DNA of 64,000 nt, taken from positions 754,001 through 818,000 of the forward strand of contig NC_091942.1 of the NCBI RefSeq assembly GCF_041260155.1, read 5' to 3'. The notes below the pieces were generated by a model that was not told the DNA's origin, searched no databases, and worked only from the letters and a program-made list of their open reading frames with translations. Both the position numbers and the translations under genes were made by a program. Shown piece by piece: positions 21,865-34,908 of this stretch. The first letter of the stretch is position 1; the number at the start of each line of letters is the position of its first letter. Source of the DNA: Ptychodera flava. Lineage: Eukaryota; Hemichordata; Enteropneusta; Ptychoderidae.

Positions 21865-23572
21865 GACTCACAAAAGTTACATAATGGTAATTGTTCATGG
21901 GATTTGAAATTTGTGAGAAATTGCAACAGGGAATTAGAATGACATGTCAGCAAAGATTTACATTTTTCATGCTAATTTCATGTTCAAGAAATTGTCTGGG
22001 TCTGTTATGAACATAGATACTTGGATTTCATTTATAAATGCATGAAAAAAAACTTGACTTGACTTGACTCGAGAGTCATGTTTAAAATTGACTTGTTTCT
22101 TAGTGCACATACATGAAGCAAGGCCAATAATTTAAAATATACTTCAAACTATGAACTACAATATCAGAGAATTTTAAATTACCTACACCCTACAAAACAA
22201 ACGTTAGCGGTAGTCATGAAACAGCCAGCCTACCTCAGACGTCCAGGGTGACCATGATCGAACAAAAAATCACTGTTGTGGTAATCTTAGAAAACATATG
22301 GCGCATTTGTATTCCACATTAACACTGGGACAGGATAATTGTTCTTGAACCGTGATGAAACACTTGATGGATGTAACTCGTTCTCGCGCTTCGCTAGATC
22401 ATCGAGAACCGTCTTTTGTGCGCTTCTTGGTCTATGGCGTGTGGTCAACATCGATTCATACATCATACATACGGTTAATGTTATCCAAGTTTACATGTGG
22501 CGCAAGTAAGCGTCATATGTCTCAGGGTTTCCCTGAAATATTATCAATATTTGCTGAACTGAATAGGCTTTATGGCTATGGCATTTATGAATCATTCCTC
22601 TGATATATGTATGACATGCAAAGTAAAAAATCACGCGTCCGTATTAAAAATTAGTTCCCTGCCGATTTAGGAATCAAGCTGGTCTTCTTCCGCAAACTTT
22701 TCAACGCAATACGTCGGCCGCAAAACGTGAGTGTGGTGGGTATAGGAACATTTCTTGTCGCTAAAATACTATACAACAACGTAATTGTATAGCGGGGGTC
22801 TACAGTTACATTTAATTACTCCGGTTGGAGTAACCACGGTCCCACTATCACATAGTGACCGTGCTGAACTTATCATTGCGCCAGTTCACGAGTGTACCTG
22901 CCATGACACTCTCAGCAGTGATCGGATGATGACTGATCCCGGACCCTGGTGAATTTGATCGTCATGACATCAGCTCAAGGTCGGAAAACACATAATTACA
23001 GAATAGTTTATGTGTAGCTATATTTCACAAAGGAGAATCATAAGGGAATCAACGGGATATTATCCTACCTTGGCTGAGTGTTGGAATCTTCGAGTCCTGA
23101 AAGCACGAAGTTCTGGAAATAATAGGTGACGATTTTTTTTAAACTCGAAAACGAGGCTTCGGATCCCTCGCACAGTCAAACATCCAGAACACACTGATAA
23201 ATTCAATTTTCCGGAGAATAAGCTCCGAAGCTAGTTCTTTTAACCTATTTATAATATCTTTGGTATGATTTATAGTATTTTGTCAAATTTATCTAACACT
23301 AGTCATTACAAATCGCATCTTAATCAGTGAATAAGAAAACGTATCTGGACGAGGTTCCCATGAGAAATGAGCACATACGAACTGCGGCTACGCGGGGTAG
23401 AGACACACCCCTACACATGTTAAGGTCGATGATCGGCATGACGTCAACATAAACAGGAGAAAGAACATCCGGGTACTTCAAACGGCAGCAATACCTATCG
23501 GGGTTTTGACGCCATTACTTTCGTACGGCATTCTACAACAACTAACGAGTTTTAACGCTTTATATCCAGATT
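21865..23572. other. Intergenic / ZNF207 upstream region
   Basis: No exon recognised. The last 200 bases before the ZNF207 ATG are richer in CpG and GC than the flanks and should contain the promoter and 5' UTR. I see no clear TATA box. Confidence 0.5.
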
Positions 23573-26500
23573 ATGGGACGGAAAAAGAAGAAGGTCCAGA
23601 AGCCTTGGTGCTGGTATCCTTTTATTTCGTTCTGTTCTAATTAGAACGCAATTTTGTTCTTACTTTGGAAACGAGAGTCATGTTTAGAACCTGAATGTGA
23701 CCACGCCGTTCACACACAGTACAGACTACAAGGTCCGCGCACTGCTGGTGCTGGGTTTCCCTTTGTTTCCAGCTCATAGGTTTGGGAAATGTTTCGTGCA
23801 TTTTAGTTGTTGACTGTTGAATGCCGAGAGAGCACCATTGCATCATGTACAGTTACAATAGAAGTTCTCTCCATCGAATGAAATTATTAAAGCGGTGTTA
23901 ATGTCACAACAATCCATAGTACCGTGCAAAGCAAACGTCGCAAAACAACCAAAAAAATTGTCGGCATCAGCATGAACAGGCATTGCAGGACGTGCGTTTG
24001 AATCATATGATTTAGCATTCCAAATATTGAAGAATTGTGTTAGATTTTCCGGGAAGAGTGGGAATCTGCAAGGGTTTTGTCGTGACTTCTAACAGATTTT
24101 TAATATATTGTATACTTCTAGGCCACAACTTTCCCTGATGATTTTGGGTAGTGGGAAAAGTGCCATCTCTCTACACTGTTCGGTGAAGATGAATCACAAA
24201 CAGAAAAGTTGCAGTGGAAATAGTGAATAAACATTGTATAATATCCTCATGAATTTACCAATATCAATAATTGCTGAGATGTACTTCTTGCATGGAAAAG
24301 CAAAATGATGCATGGCTGATACATGTACCATGGATTGTGTAGGGCAAAATGATACGGAGGTGGGCTGATATATGTACCATAGGACTGTGAAGGGCAGAAT
24401 GAGGCATGGCTGATAATGTACCATAGGATTGTGTAGGGCAAAATGATATGGAGATGGGCTGATACATGTACCATAGGATTGTGTAGGGCAGAATGACGCA
24501 TGGCTGATACACATTTACCATAGGATTGTGTAGGGCAAAATGATACATGTACCATGGGATTGTGTTGGGCAAAATGATGCATGAACCATGAGAGTAGGCT
24601 TGTCCAGGGCAAAATGATACATGTTGATGCAGGGTTTGATACTAATGTAAAAAACAGACTATCCCACAGGACAAGTAAAAAGTCTGATGTAGTGGTCCTG
24701 CCAGAAATTTGGTGGTCCTATTTGATAGTGTAGTAAGTACTGCTGTACTGTCCTATGACAATCAAATGGGGACTTACCTTTGAAAATGATAGGAGAGCTA
24801 AAATTCACTTTCCTAAAATCATCCAGGCAAGTGGTAGGCGAGTGATTTAACACCTCCCCTGAAAATAGTCAGTGAGTGACAAAAAATTTCAATTTCAATC
24901 AATCATCTCTTGTGATTTGAATCATTACAAAAACATTAATCACTGTCTTTTTCATTGTAATACAATTGAGAAAATATATGATGGTGTATTGAACAGGATG
25001 AGCAGTGTTCTTCCATCAAAATTTACACAGCTTATTGGTCAACTTTCAACAGTTTTCAAACAGTAAATATGCATAAATGTAAATGTGGCCTCTGTTGCAT
25101 TCATGAAGAAATAGATGAAGTTGTACTTTAAAAGGACATGAGTCATAAATTTTTCATGATTTTTTATCATTAAGGTCTTTTCAAAATAGTATACAACATG
25201 CACATTAGATAAATTGACATTTAGACAAAAATCTACCAAAACTGCTTTTGACAAACATGTTTGGTTTAAAACATGAAGGTATTTTTTTTTACCTCCATTG
25301 TTTGAACTACGCCAAATATGACTAGATTTTAGTCTTTACACTCAATCATGTTACCGGCAGTCCACAGTCAAGTTGATATTTTGTTTGTTTTCTGCCCACT
25401 AAAACATCCTGAATGCTCATTGGTCTTCAACCGAAGTTCACAAGGTGTAAAAGACAATTGTTACTGTGATATATCAATGTGATAACAAGCTTACATTTCA
25501 TAAAACAAAGTGAAGTTATCATAACACAACAACATCAAGGTGCACAATATGTCATGTGTACTCTCTGAGACTGAGAGGTTTTGGTAGGTACCTTTTGATG
25601 ACAGATATGCAGAACTCACTGTTATCCTGTGTCATAGGCCAAAATATTGCAAAACTTTTACATCTTTGAAGGTTTTACGGTACCTACCATGAACTGATCT
25701 TTTCAAAATCTCTTTTTCAGCAGTATCGGGTGTCTGTCCAACTTTTCAGAGCCATTTTAATTACTAGTATCTTAAAATTTCAAAGGGCTGAAAGGACTAG
25801 CAATTGCTCAGGCTAAGCTGCTTGATCAGATTATGAATTTGTTTCCGTGAGTGGCAATGTGCAGTGCCAAGGCATTCATGTCATCTGCATTTTCTCTACG
25901 CTCAATTTCGATAACATTAGCATTATGATCCCCATATGTCATGCATATTTTTCTCATGATGAGTATTATTGTAAAAATATATCACATTGTTGCACCAAAA
26001 TCGATCCATATCAAGCTACAGCTACATAGAAAGCTACACCATACTATGTGTGTTGGTCAGAGGGGATTAGAGTAAATGTTGTGCAAAATTTCATTTGCAT
26101 GAGTGGTAGGCGACCAGAGTGGAGCGATTATTCACCTCAAAACAAGATGCCTGGGGAACCTTTATTTGTTGTTAAAAACAATGCTGAAAAATCACTCTCC
26201 CACCGGAGTACCCATAAAAGCATTTTACTAGTCCTTCATGTAAATAAGTGGACCAGCCTGAATGTCTAACGCTATGATGTACAATAGGATTGTGAAGGAT
26301 AAAATAATGCAAGGCTTTTTGTGTAAGATAAAATGATGCAAGGCTTATACATCTACTATAGGATTGTGTCGGATAAAATGATGCAGAGCCGATACATCTA
26401 CCATAGGATTATGTAGTGTAAATGAAACTGAGACTACTGCAGATACATGATCCAACCAGTCTAGTGCCAGTGATGTAACTAGTTGCCTTCCTGGTGGAGT

Positions 26501-29500
26501 CTGAGATGGAGTCCAAAATCTGTTACTGTGGCCACAGATATAGTGTAGATTTAGGTCAAAATCATATCATAGCAAAGACCCTCAAGATGGCCTTTCTCCA
26601 ACTTAATTGTGCACAACATGATGCCACATCACTGTCAAAGATAACTTTACTAGCACATGTAAGACAGTTTCTTGTAATGGTGACTGTTCTTGCCCAGGGC
26701 CTTCATTTTTTACAATCGTCAATATTTTTACATATCAGATAATTTTTCATTTCTTTACTCTAGACTTCCATGTGTTCAGAGGTTAGATATATCTATCTAT
26801 GATAATAATGTACACTACCCCATCTTAATAATCTCTAAGGTTTTTACCACTTTCAGCAATGGAGTTTGCAGAATGTCTATGCTCTGCTGGTTATATCCCC
26901 AAGATTAGTACAGATTCAAGTTTAAAACTATGGATGCATACTAACTGAACGTTTGATATTTAAAAAATAGCCACCATATTCTGAGTAACAATGGAGGTAT
27001 TGAATAAATGATACATCATATCAGATTGATATGTAAGAGATACTAGTAGCTTGAATAGCAAGTTAATAGAGTAGGTACCAGACCGCTTTTTAGTCCCCAT
27101 GGACAAAGTCCGGGGGGAATTATAGATTGGGTCATGTCCGTCCATCTGTGCGTGCGTCCGTGCGTCCGTCCACGCAGATATCTTAGACATGTCCTGGTCA
27201 ATTTCTTTCAAACTTTGCACAAGGATAGTTCCCTACCCCATACAGATGCAATACAGATTTGTTTCACAATGCGATCAAATTTGGTCGTGTTAGAGGACTT
27301 TTTAGTTTTCACCTCCATAGACTCCCATGTATAAGGCAGTTCATAGACTCCCATGTATAAGGCAGTCCATAGACTCCCATGTATAAGGCAGTTCATAGAC
27401 TCCCATGTATAAGGCAGTCCATAGACTCCCATGTATAAGGCATTTCTCCATAGACTCCCATGTATACCGGTAAGTCAGTTCTGCACAGAATCCCATGTAT
27501 AAGGCCAAGTAAAATAAAAATTTAGTTTCTCATCGTATTCATATTGCAAAAGGATGCAGTACGTGACACAGTTTTTAGCCCCACAGATTAAGTCCGGGGG
27601 GCTTATAGATTGGGTCATGTCCCTCTGTTCACGCAGATATCTCAGATATTTTGACAAAATGTCATGTGACCTTTGACCTCAAGTATACATATTTGTCCAT
27701 AACTCCGTAACCACAAGTGCTTCATCCTTCATGTACAGTATGATGGGACACCTTATGAGGCCACATATTGTACCTCATTAATTATGCACATATCTCATTT
27801 TGAGCGAGCCAATAGAGCTAGAGGTCTGATTTTTGGTATATAGGGATAACTTAGCAATACAATTTTTTTGACAAGATGTCACATGACCTCAATGACCTTT
27901 GACCTGAAATATACATATTATAACTCAGTAACCACAAGTGGTACACCCTTCATATTTGGTATGATGGGAGACCTTATGATGCCACATACTGTACCTCATT
28001 AATTATGCGTACATCTAATTCTTAGCAAGCCAATAGAGCTGGATGTCTGATCTTTAGTATATAGGGATAACTATAGGATAGAAATTTGTTGATCAAATGT
28101 CATAAAACCCCTATGACCTTTTACCTAAAATATATGTTTTTGTCAATAAATAAGTAGCCACAAGTGCTATGTCCTTTATATTTAGTAGGATGGGCAACCT
28201 TATGACAACACATGCTTTACCTCATTAATTATGCACATATCTAATTCTGGGCAAGTGAATAGAGCTAGAGGCCTGATTTTTGGCAAATAGGGATTAATTA
28301 GCAATACAATTTTTTTTTCAAAATGCCACGTGACCTCGATGACCTTTGACCTTGCTTTACCTCATTTATTATACACATATGTATTTCTTGGCCGGCCAAT
28401 ACAGCTAGAGGTCTGATCTTTTTTCCCAATTTAGAACCATAACTTAGACATACCTCATGTGTTTCAAATTGGGAACAACGCCATAGACCTATGTGCCCAT
28501 AGATCTCAACATATACACTCCAGTGATACTTCTTAATGACCACATTTCCCTGCCCCATCAAGACTAATACCCCCTATTACAAGTGGGGACTATGTCATTG
28601 TCAGTTACTTGTTAAGTAAAAGTCAACTTCAAACGACAATCATGGATTGACAACCCTTTGGATAAATATGATTATTATTGTTGCAAACAACACTATTTGC
28701 CAGATTTACAAGCCATTTGCCATGCTGTTTCTTTTAACCATCAGTTTCAAAAACAGATTTTTGATCAGAAACTAATCACCATGGACATAGCTTGCCACTT
28801 TTGGAATCATAGATCTAGAACTTCTGCATTTTGTGTTTGGAGTGTTTTCTTCCTCAAATGTGATGTGACCTTTTGAGATAAATGGTTTGTTAATTCTTGG
28901 TTTCAGTATGGACATTAGGTGTCACATGGCATTCTAATGTTTACAAATGACGTACACGTATAATTACTAGACACAGTAACTGGTAAATCTTATTCCTGTT
29001 TTGCTTTTACATCCAGGAACTTCCTTTGTGGTTTATGCTGATACAATCATGTTTTAAAAGTATTCTCTTCTTGAGATTTGAAATTGAAATGCTACCCAGT
29101 GTTATGATTTCTGCAGTGTTTCTCCTTGACAATGTATTTCAGGTATTGTAACAGGGAATTTGATGATGAAAAAATTCTTATACAACATCAGAAAGCAAAA
29201 CACTTCAAATGCCATATATGTCACAAGAAGCTCTACACAGGACCAGGTTTGGCCATTCATTGTATGCAAGTAAGTGTGCTTTAAGTTTGAGAAATCGCAA
29301 ATTTGCGGCTGTAGTGCTGGTGGCTGGTTCATGTTTTCTACCCTTCTTAACAGATGTTTTAGATCATCATGTCTTTAGAAAATGAAGGATTATTTGTCAC
29401 CACATTATTGTTTGCATTGTACAGTGCATGTTGATTGTTTAACCTCAATGTAGGGTATACAAACCTCCTAACTTACTCAAAATTCAGAGGCGCTCGAGTG

Positions 29501-32500
29501 ACAACTCACAACAACAAGGTCAGTCACTCCATACAAATCAGCCTAAATGAGTCTCCAACAAAAGTTACTGGCATATCCAGAGCATACATGTATCTGGTTT
29601 TCTAAACACCAAGACCACACCACTGTCACCAGTTTCCTCAAAGTTTTTAATGAGATTTTTAAATTACAGAGTTTTGAGGGAAAATTATCATCAGTACAAA
29701 GGTAAGGGCCTTTGGGATTCAAACAACTGTGAATCATTCAATGATGCATAGATGTGTAAACTGCAATTATCAGATTTATCTAATATAAATATTATTTACT
29801 TGATGAAATATTCAATGGAAAACAAAAGAATGACAAACTGTTAATGAGCTGTTGACACATTCGCTAATGCGAGAACCTTGGATTGAGAAGTGCGCCTTTA
29901 AACATTTGATGTGCATATGATTACAATTGTGATGTAAACAAACCATTGTGCACTTACAGATATATACTTTGTCACAAGAAATTGCCAACTTTTATTTATT
30001 ATAACTGTTTGAAAAGTTTCTTACATTTTTGAGCATGAGCTGAGTACTTTTTCGCCCCATTCCTTCACTGGTTAGTGAGTGTTGGCTACCTCATTCTGCA
30101 AATGGCCTTGGCCAACTGATATTTGAATAAATAAACAAATATGTGATACGAAAATTTTCCCAGTTCATTAATCACAGACACTGTCTTGTCTTTGAGGGCA
30201 AACTGACAAGATGAGCAATTGTCAAGACTCATATCATGACCATTTCACATACCAGTATGTTTCTTGTTTTTAGGTTCACAAAGAAGCAGTGGACAAAGTA
30301 CCCAATGCCTTGCCAGGACGACAAGATGTTGAAATTGAAATTTATGGTATGGAAGGCATTCCAGAAAAAGATATCAAAGAGCGAAATGAAAAAATGCGTA
30401 AGTAACTTTGAATGATGTTTGTGGTATTTTTTAGTCATTGTTTCATGTCTTGAGTTACCAATGCAGGTATTGGTTGATGTAATTAAAAGTTTAAAGTAGA
30501 TCTGTCAATATAAATTGCCAGTGACACTTTCAAATGACACTTCACTTAACTGATCATTTGAATACATTAGGGTTGCTGTAGACATGACTATGCTACGTAC
30601 ATGTTGTAGTACTCTTACATTACCAGAAAGGGTTTTTCAAGATTTGCAAATTTACCTCTGGTTAGAACAGAAGTAATTGGCAGAGGCTAGCTTGTGCTGT
30701 GGGTAAGATGACTCCTTCTTCCATTGTTGTCTCTATCAGGACACACCAAAAATTTCAATGTAATACCATGTCATTGGTAAGGACATACATTGTTAATGTG
30801 ATCTATCACAGGCTTCAGAATTATAATTCAATCAAAAAATTACCCAAAGCAGTATGTAACTTTTACACTTTTCATTCATGGGAAAAGAAAGGGAAAAGAA
30901 AAATGAAGATTTTGATTCCAATGAACCAAGTACATCGTCGTCCACACCGGCAACAACTGCAGTAGCAGCTGCACCCAAGCAGCCGCCTATGATGCCACCA
31001 GCACAGGTCATGCCACCAGTTGCACCACATCTCATGGCACCAGGTATGCCTCCACCTTTACCAGGAATGCCATTACCTGGCATGCCGCCAGGAATGCCAC
31101 CAGGAATGCCAGTACCAGGTATGCCACCATTTATGGGACCACCAAGGCCAGGGTAAGTGAAACAATACACTTGCAGTAGTCTTACTGTCAACCAATATAC
31201 AAGAATTACAAAACAGGTTATAAGTAAAAATCTATAGATATTTTCAGATATTATTGACTCTATAACATTTTGTACATACCATTTCTACTTACAGTGTCTC
31301 TATCAGATTGCAAATTGGAATATAAAACAATTGTGTTTGAGGTTGTAGTGGCCTCGTCGTAGGAGTTTCTTTCCAGTTAAGCTAAACGCTACTATATAAC
31401 ACTTTGATTGTGTGATGTTATTTGAAACAACATTTTCGGTGTAACGTATTCATGCTGCACCAATACCCATTTAAAGAAGTATGTTACCTGTAAACTTCCT
31501 GTCCAGTACCTGTCCTACTTTTTTCCTAGGCAAAAAAAGGGAAATCCCCTACAGATTAGCAGCTGCTCTTTGTTTACCTACAGTGATATTTTTTTCCTAT
31601 AGGATGCCATTGCCACCAGCAGGAATGCCCGGTGTGCCCCCAGCCATGCCTCCATTTGGTATGCCACCAGTACCACCAAGAACTCAGATGCAACCACCAC
31701 CAGCAACAACAGCTCCACCTGGCATACCTAATCAACCACCACCACCTCAACAGCAACAACAACCTCCAAAACCATTGTTTCCGAGTGCATTGACTGTACG
31801 TAATTGTCTTTGACAAAAGTTTTTATGCCTTTGATATCCAGTCCATCCCCCTCCTTTCATTCAGTTACGTGTTATAAAAATTTACCAAGGTGATAGTCGT
31901 GGCAATGTATTAACTTGAACAATGATTGACCAGGGCTGTGCATTTCAGTGTTTCAAGTTTACATAGTGTATTTCAAATTTTAATTTACTGCAACTTGTTC
32001 GTATTAAATATATGGTAATTGCCACAGGCTAGGTCAGAAGTAAGTGTACTCATTAATTTAAAGCTGCAATACATTGCTTGTGAATTCATAGGTAGTTCTT
32101 CCACATATGCTGTTCCATTCCCTTTAAAGTCTCCTTAAAGATATTATTTCCTTTGGTAATTTCTTCATTTAGTTGTACCTGTACAATTATTTTCAGACTA
32201 AACCGGACACCACATCATCAGTAGTAGGTGCAGATTTCAAACCTTTGGGAGGAGCAGGCCCTACAGCAGGGCCCACGATAGGACCAGTCAAACATACTTT
32301 CCCAGCATATTCAAATCCATCAAGTACTTCAGTATCATCACCAGCACAGCAGACGGCTGCCAGTTCAATGCCAGCTCAGAAAACTGTGACCAGTGCTTCT
32401 GCCACAATCAGCAAGCCAGCAACAGTGCCAGGCAGTGTGTCTGCGAGCAGCAAACTTATGCACCCAGAAGAAGATATATCACTTGTGAGTGAAATACCTT

Positions 32501-34837
32501 TGTTCATGTATCTTACTCGTATGCAGTGCAAATTCCACATTAGTGAGCCAACCACCAGTCATAATAAATCTACTGTTGGTTGATAGTGAGATTTGAATGA
32601 CAACCATGTTAGATAGACAAGTAAACATATTATAAATGTCAATTCTGAACACAAGACAAATAGTTGCAGTAGTCCAGTTAGTCATTTAAAACATCAGAAA
32701 TGAAAGAGCAGAGGCTCCTTCTTAAGGGACCAGATCTTTTTGCAACATACAAGATTGTATTTGTCTCTATGGCAGATGCACAATAATGAAACGTTATTTA
32801 TATCGTGGCTTCACATGTTTTCTTATTCAACACAGTGCTGATACCTGTGTGTCCTAAATTTGCTTAACCCTTTGCAACCATAATGTAAGGTCCAAACCCA
32901 TTGTTATCAATAGCTGTTGCAGACTTGGTCACAGGGATTAGGATAAAGAGGCTAAACCACAGTATGGATAGGATTTTAGCATACTAGACTATTAGGGGAG
33001 TTTGATAGCTGTATATTTTGATTGATAGTCCCTTTATTAACCGGTATTTTGTCATGTGAACACATGTTAAGTTTTGTTGTGTAACTCAAATTTATATCAA
33101 TGCACACAGGAAGAAAGAAGGGCTCTTCTACCTAAATACCAAAGACCCAAATCTGTGGGCGGAAGTGGAGGGAACACAACGCCGTCAGGAGCACCTCCCA
33201 TGCTTTCCCAACCCGCTATGCCAGGTAACTTAATGGGACAACAAATGAGACCTCCTATGGCTCCACAAGGTAAGGATACATTCAACCATGTTGCCCACTA
33301 AACTACCGCGGCGGAGAGATCAAGGTCATGGCAGATAAGTTGCCTTCAATATACTTGTGTACAGATTACAACAAAATGAGGTGGCTTGTGAATAAATGTG
33401 GTTTGGAGGGGCGTGGGAAGGGGAGAGATTTCAGCTTTCCAAGAAATACTGTTGTCTCATCCCAAATTTAACATATCTGGTGAAAGATGACAATTATGAA
33501 GAATGTAAGCTGTCAAGGATCACTCTGGATGCATGGTATGTCATATTTGTAATATCACGATAATAATACTCACACTGAAAGGCAAAACATTGTCTTAAAA
33601 TCCATACATACTACCAATATTTCTCTGTTTGTTCTTATCAGGTCCACCTCCTCAGCAAGGTATGGGAATACCAATGGGCCAGGGTAAGTTGCATTTGCAG
33701 TATATGGCATTAGGATGAACTGTCTGTAAAGATACTGGAAATTTCACTTTCAAAATTTTGCAGGTATTTTAGTGCAAGTAGGAAAATACGTGATATGGGC
33801 TTGCAGCGATTGTAATGACAAAGGATAATGTTCAGTTAGGAAGAAAGTTTGATACTTCATCCTTCGTTAGGAGCCGTCGATAATAAAAGCTGACGCTCGA
33901 CAAACGTAATTCTTTCGTTTAGGGGGGAGGGGGTCAAAGCTCATTTCGTCAAAATCGCATAAGGATTTTTGTCTATTGTTTTCGAAGTGCGACTTCGCAG
34001 CGAAAACGCAATACTACCTTCGCGTTCATCAAGAACAGAATGACCACAAAATAGGGAGACAGAAAAGACAAAAAAAGACATAAATATAAAATAAAACTTG
34101 TATGCTTTTTCAACGTGAAACATGTACGTAAAACATTTTCCTACGTGCGACATACATTAAATGTTCTGTGGAGGTTTATTAATTAATGTGCACTTCCGGT
34201 ATTTTTTCATAGGCGTGCGGATCGGAGAGGTGCGAGTGGGTTTGTCAGAAACGGCATCATAATATGAAATTGATTTCGCATAAGAACTTTCGTTTTGAGG
34301 GGGGAGGATGGGGGTTTGAAGTAAAACGAAGGAATTACGTTTCTTGTGCGTCAGCTTTTATTTTAGCTTAGTTGTCATCGAAGAACTTTGGTGAGTTTAT
34401 AGAAACTAGTGATTGATTTTCTTTTGTGAGACTGCATAGGAAAGTGCAAGGCCAATATGCAGCGGCTCCAAAAGTTGCTGCTGATTTGCTATTCTTAGAT
34501 GATTCATCAATGTCAGTGCTCTTCAGCCAACCAATAAGATGCTGCACATCACCAGAAAGTGATCAGCCAAATTGAAGTGTTACCTATAAACATTCCATTA
34601 GTAAACATGTCTTTTTTATTGAGTTTTTTCAGTGTTAGAACCAAAGCAACCACTTTGCCATCATTCTAAGGAGTGTACGTACACATTTTATATATTACAG
34701 GGGCACCGCCACCGCCACAGCCAGGAATGCCACCAAGGCCACCGTTTCCTGGCCCACCACCACCATTTCAAGGTGGCCAAGGTCCACCGCCTCCAATGAG
34801 ACCCCCAATGATGCCAACAGGTGGAGTGCGTTTTTAG
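23573..34837 (+). CDS. ZNF207: ZNF207/BuGZ-like zinc finger protein (9 exons)
   Basis: BuGZ binds microtubules and Bub3 and delivers Bub3 to kinetochores for spindle-checkpoint control. Exons: 23573-23613, 29143-29269, 30274-30397, 30888-31152, 31603-31795, 32197-32484, 33110-33269, 33642-33683 and 34701-34837, all with GT-AG junctions and one frame of 458 codons. The start MGRKKKK is that of the family. Two C2H2 fingers follow: C13-C16-H29-H34 and C37-C40-H53-H58. [12 protein letters not shown] is highly conserved. A long Pro/Gly/Met-rich low-complexity region comes next. The Bub3-binding GLEBS-type motif ([20 protein letters not shown], residues 339-358) is split by the exon 6/7 junction. 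The end GGVRF resembles the vertebrate GGRY end. Intron 1 is 5.5 kb. Residue 14 (Trp) is split by intron 1. Human isoforms are of similar length. Confidence 0.95.
24299..24630 (+). repeat. ~45-base minisatellite cluster 1 (ZNF207 intron 1)
   Basis: Seven or so imperfect copies of a unit containing GATACATGTACCATAGGATT and GTGTAGGGCAAAATGATGCA. The spurious minus-strand open frames here come from the repeat. Confidence 0.85.
26275..26425 (+). repeat. ~45-base minisatellite cluster 2 (ZNF207 intron 1)
   Basis: Three diverged copies of the same unit as at 24299-24630 (ATACATCTACCATAGGATT, GTGTCGGATAAAATGATGCA), 1.6 kb away in the same orientation. Confidence 0.75.
27091..28592 (-). mobile_element. 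Non-autonomous TIR element, copy 2 (ZNF207 intron 1)
   Basis: An inverted copy of the element at 2041-3861. It begins TAGTCCCCAT and ends GTGGGGACTA. It is 1.5 kb long and carries only three of the 226-base units (landmark GTAACCACAA near 27707, 27928 and 28154), against five in copy 1. It lies in the large first intron of ZNF207. Confidence 0.65.
27310..27512 (-). repeat. 26-base minisatellite in TIR element copy 2
   Basis: About seven copies of the unit CATAGACTCCCATGTATAAG(GCAGTC), the complement of the array at 3464-3640. Confidence 0.88.
29143..29269 (+). CDS. ZNF207: ZNF207 exon 2, both zinc fingers
   Basis: 127 bases encoding [20 protein letters not shown], then [20 protein letters not shown] and MQ. 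It completes finger 1 and most of finger 2; the last zinc ligand (H58) starts exon 3. Acceptor TTTCAG/G and donor CAA/GTAAGT are strong. This region is nearly identical to the vertebrate protein and is the surest anchor for the assignment. Confidence 0.97.
32197..33269 (+). CDS. ZNF207: ZNF207 exons 6-7 with split GLEBS motif
   Basis: Exon 6 (32197-32484) is Ser/Thr/Ala-rich and ends [11 protein letters not shown]. Exon 7 (33110-33269) begins [14 protein letters not shown]. Together they form the Bub3-contacting GLEBS-like segment, with paired Glu residues at the start of exon 7. The intron between them is 625 bases, so skipping either exon would remove Bub3 binding. Confidence 0.93.
33882..34365. 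mobile_element. Inverted-repeat element in ZNF207 intron 8
   Basis: The left end AATAAAAGCTGACGCTCGAC is followed by ACGTAATTCTTTCG. The right end holds the inverted counterpart (CGAAGGAATTACGT ... GCGTCAGCTTTTATT). Internal G-rich segments and CGCATAAG motifs are also repeated. About 480 bases, no coding. I saw no clear target duplication, so the edges are approximate. Confidence 0.6.
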
Positions 34838-34902
34838 CGTCAAATACTGCCCTCACAGTAGGTGAAACTGACTAGCAGGTGGACTCTCTTTTTATACAAA
34901 GA

Positions 34903-34908
34903 AATAAA
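34903..34908 (+). terminator. Polyadenylation signal of ZNF207
   Basis: AATAAA 66 bases after the stop codon. It would give a very short 3' UTR; longer UTRs using signals further downstream are possible. Confidence 0.5.

Noticed and set aside
24194..24612. Three overlapping minus-strand frames rich in His-Asn-Pro-Met
   Set aside because: Produced by the 45-base minisatellite in ZNF207 intron 1.
31574..31816. Minus-strand Trp-rich frame
   Set aside because: Antisense of the Pro/Met-rich ZNF207 exon 5.
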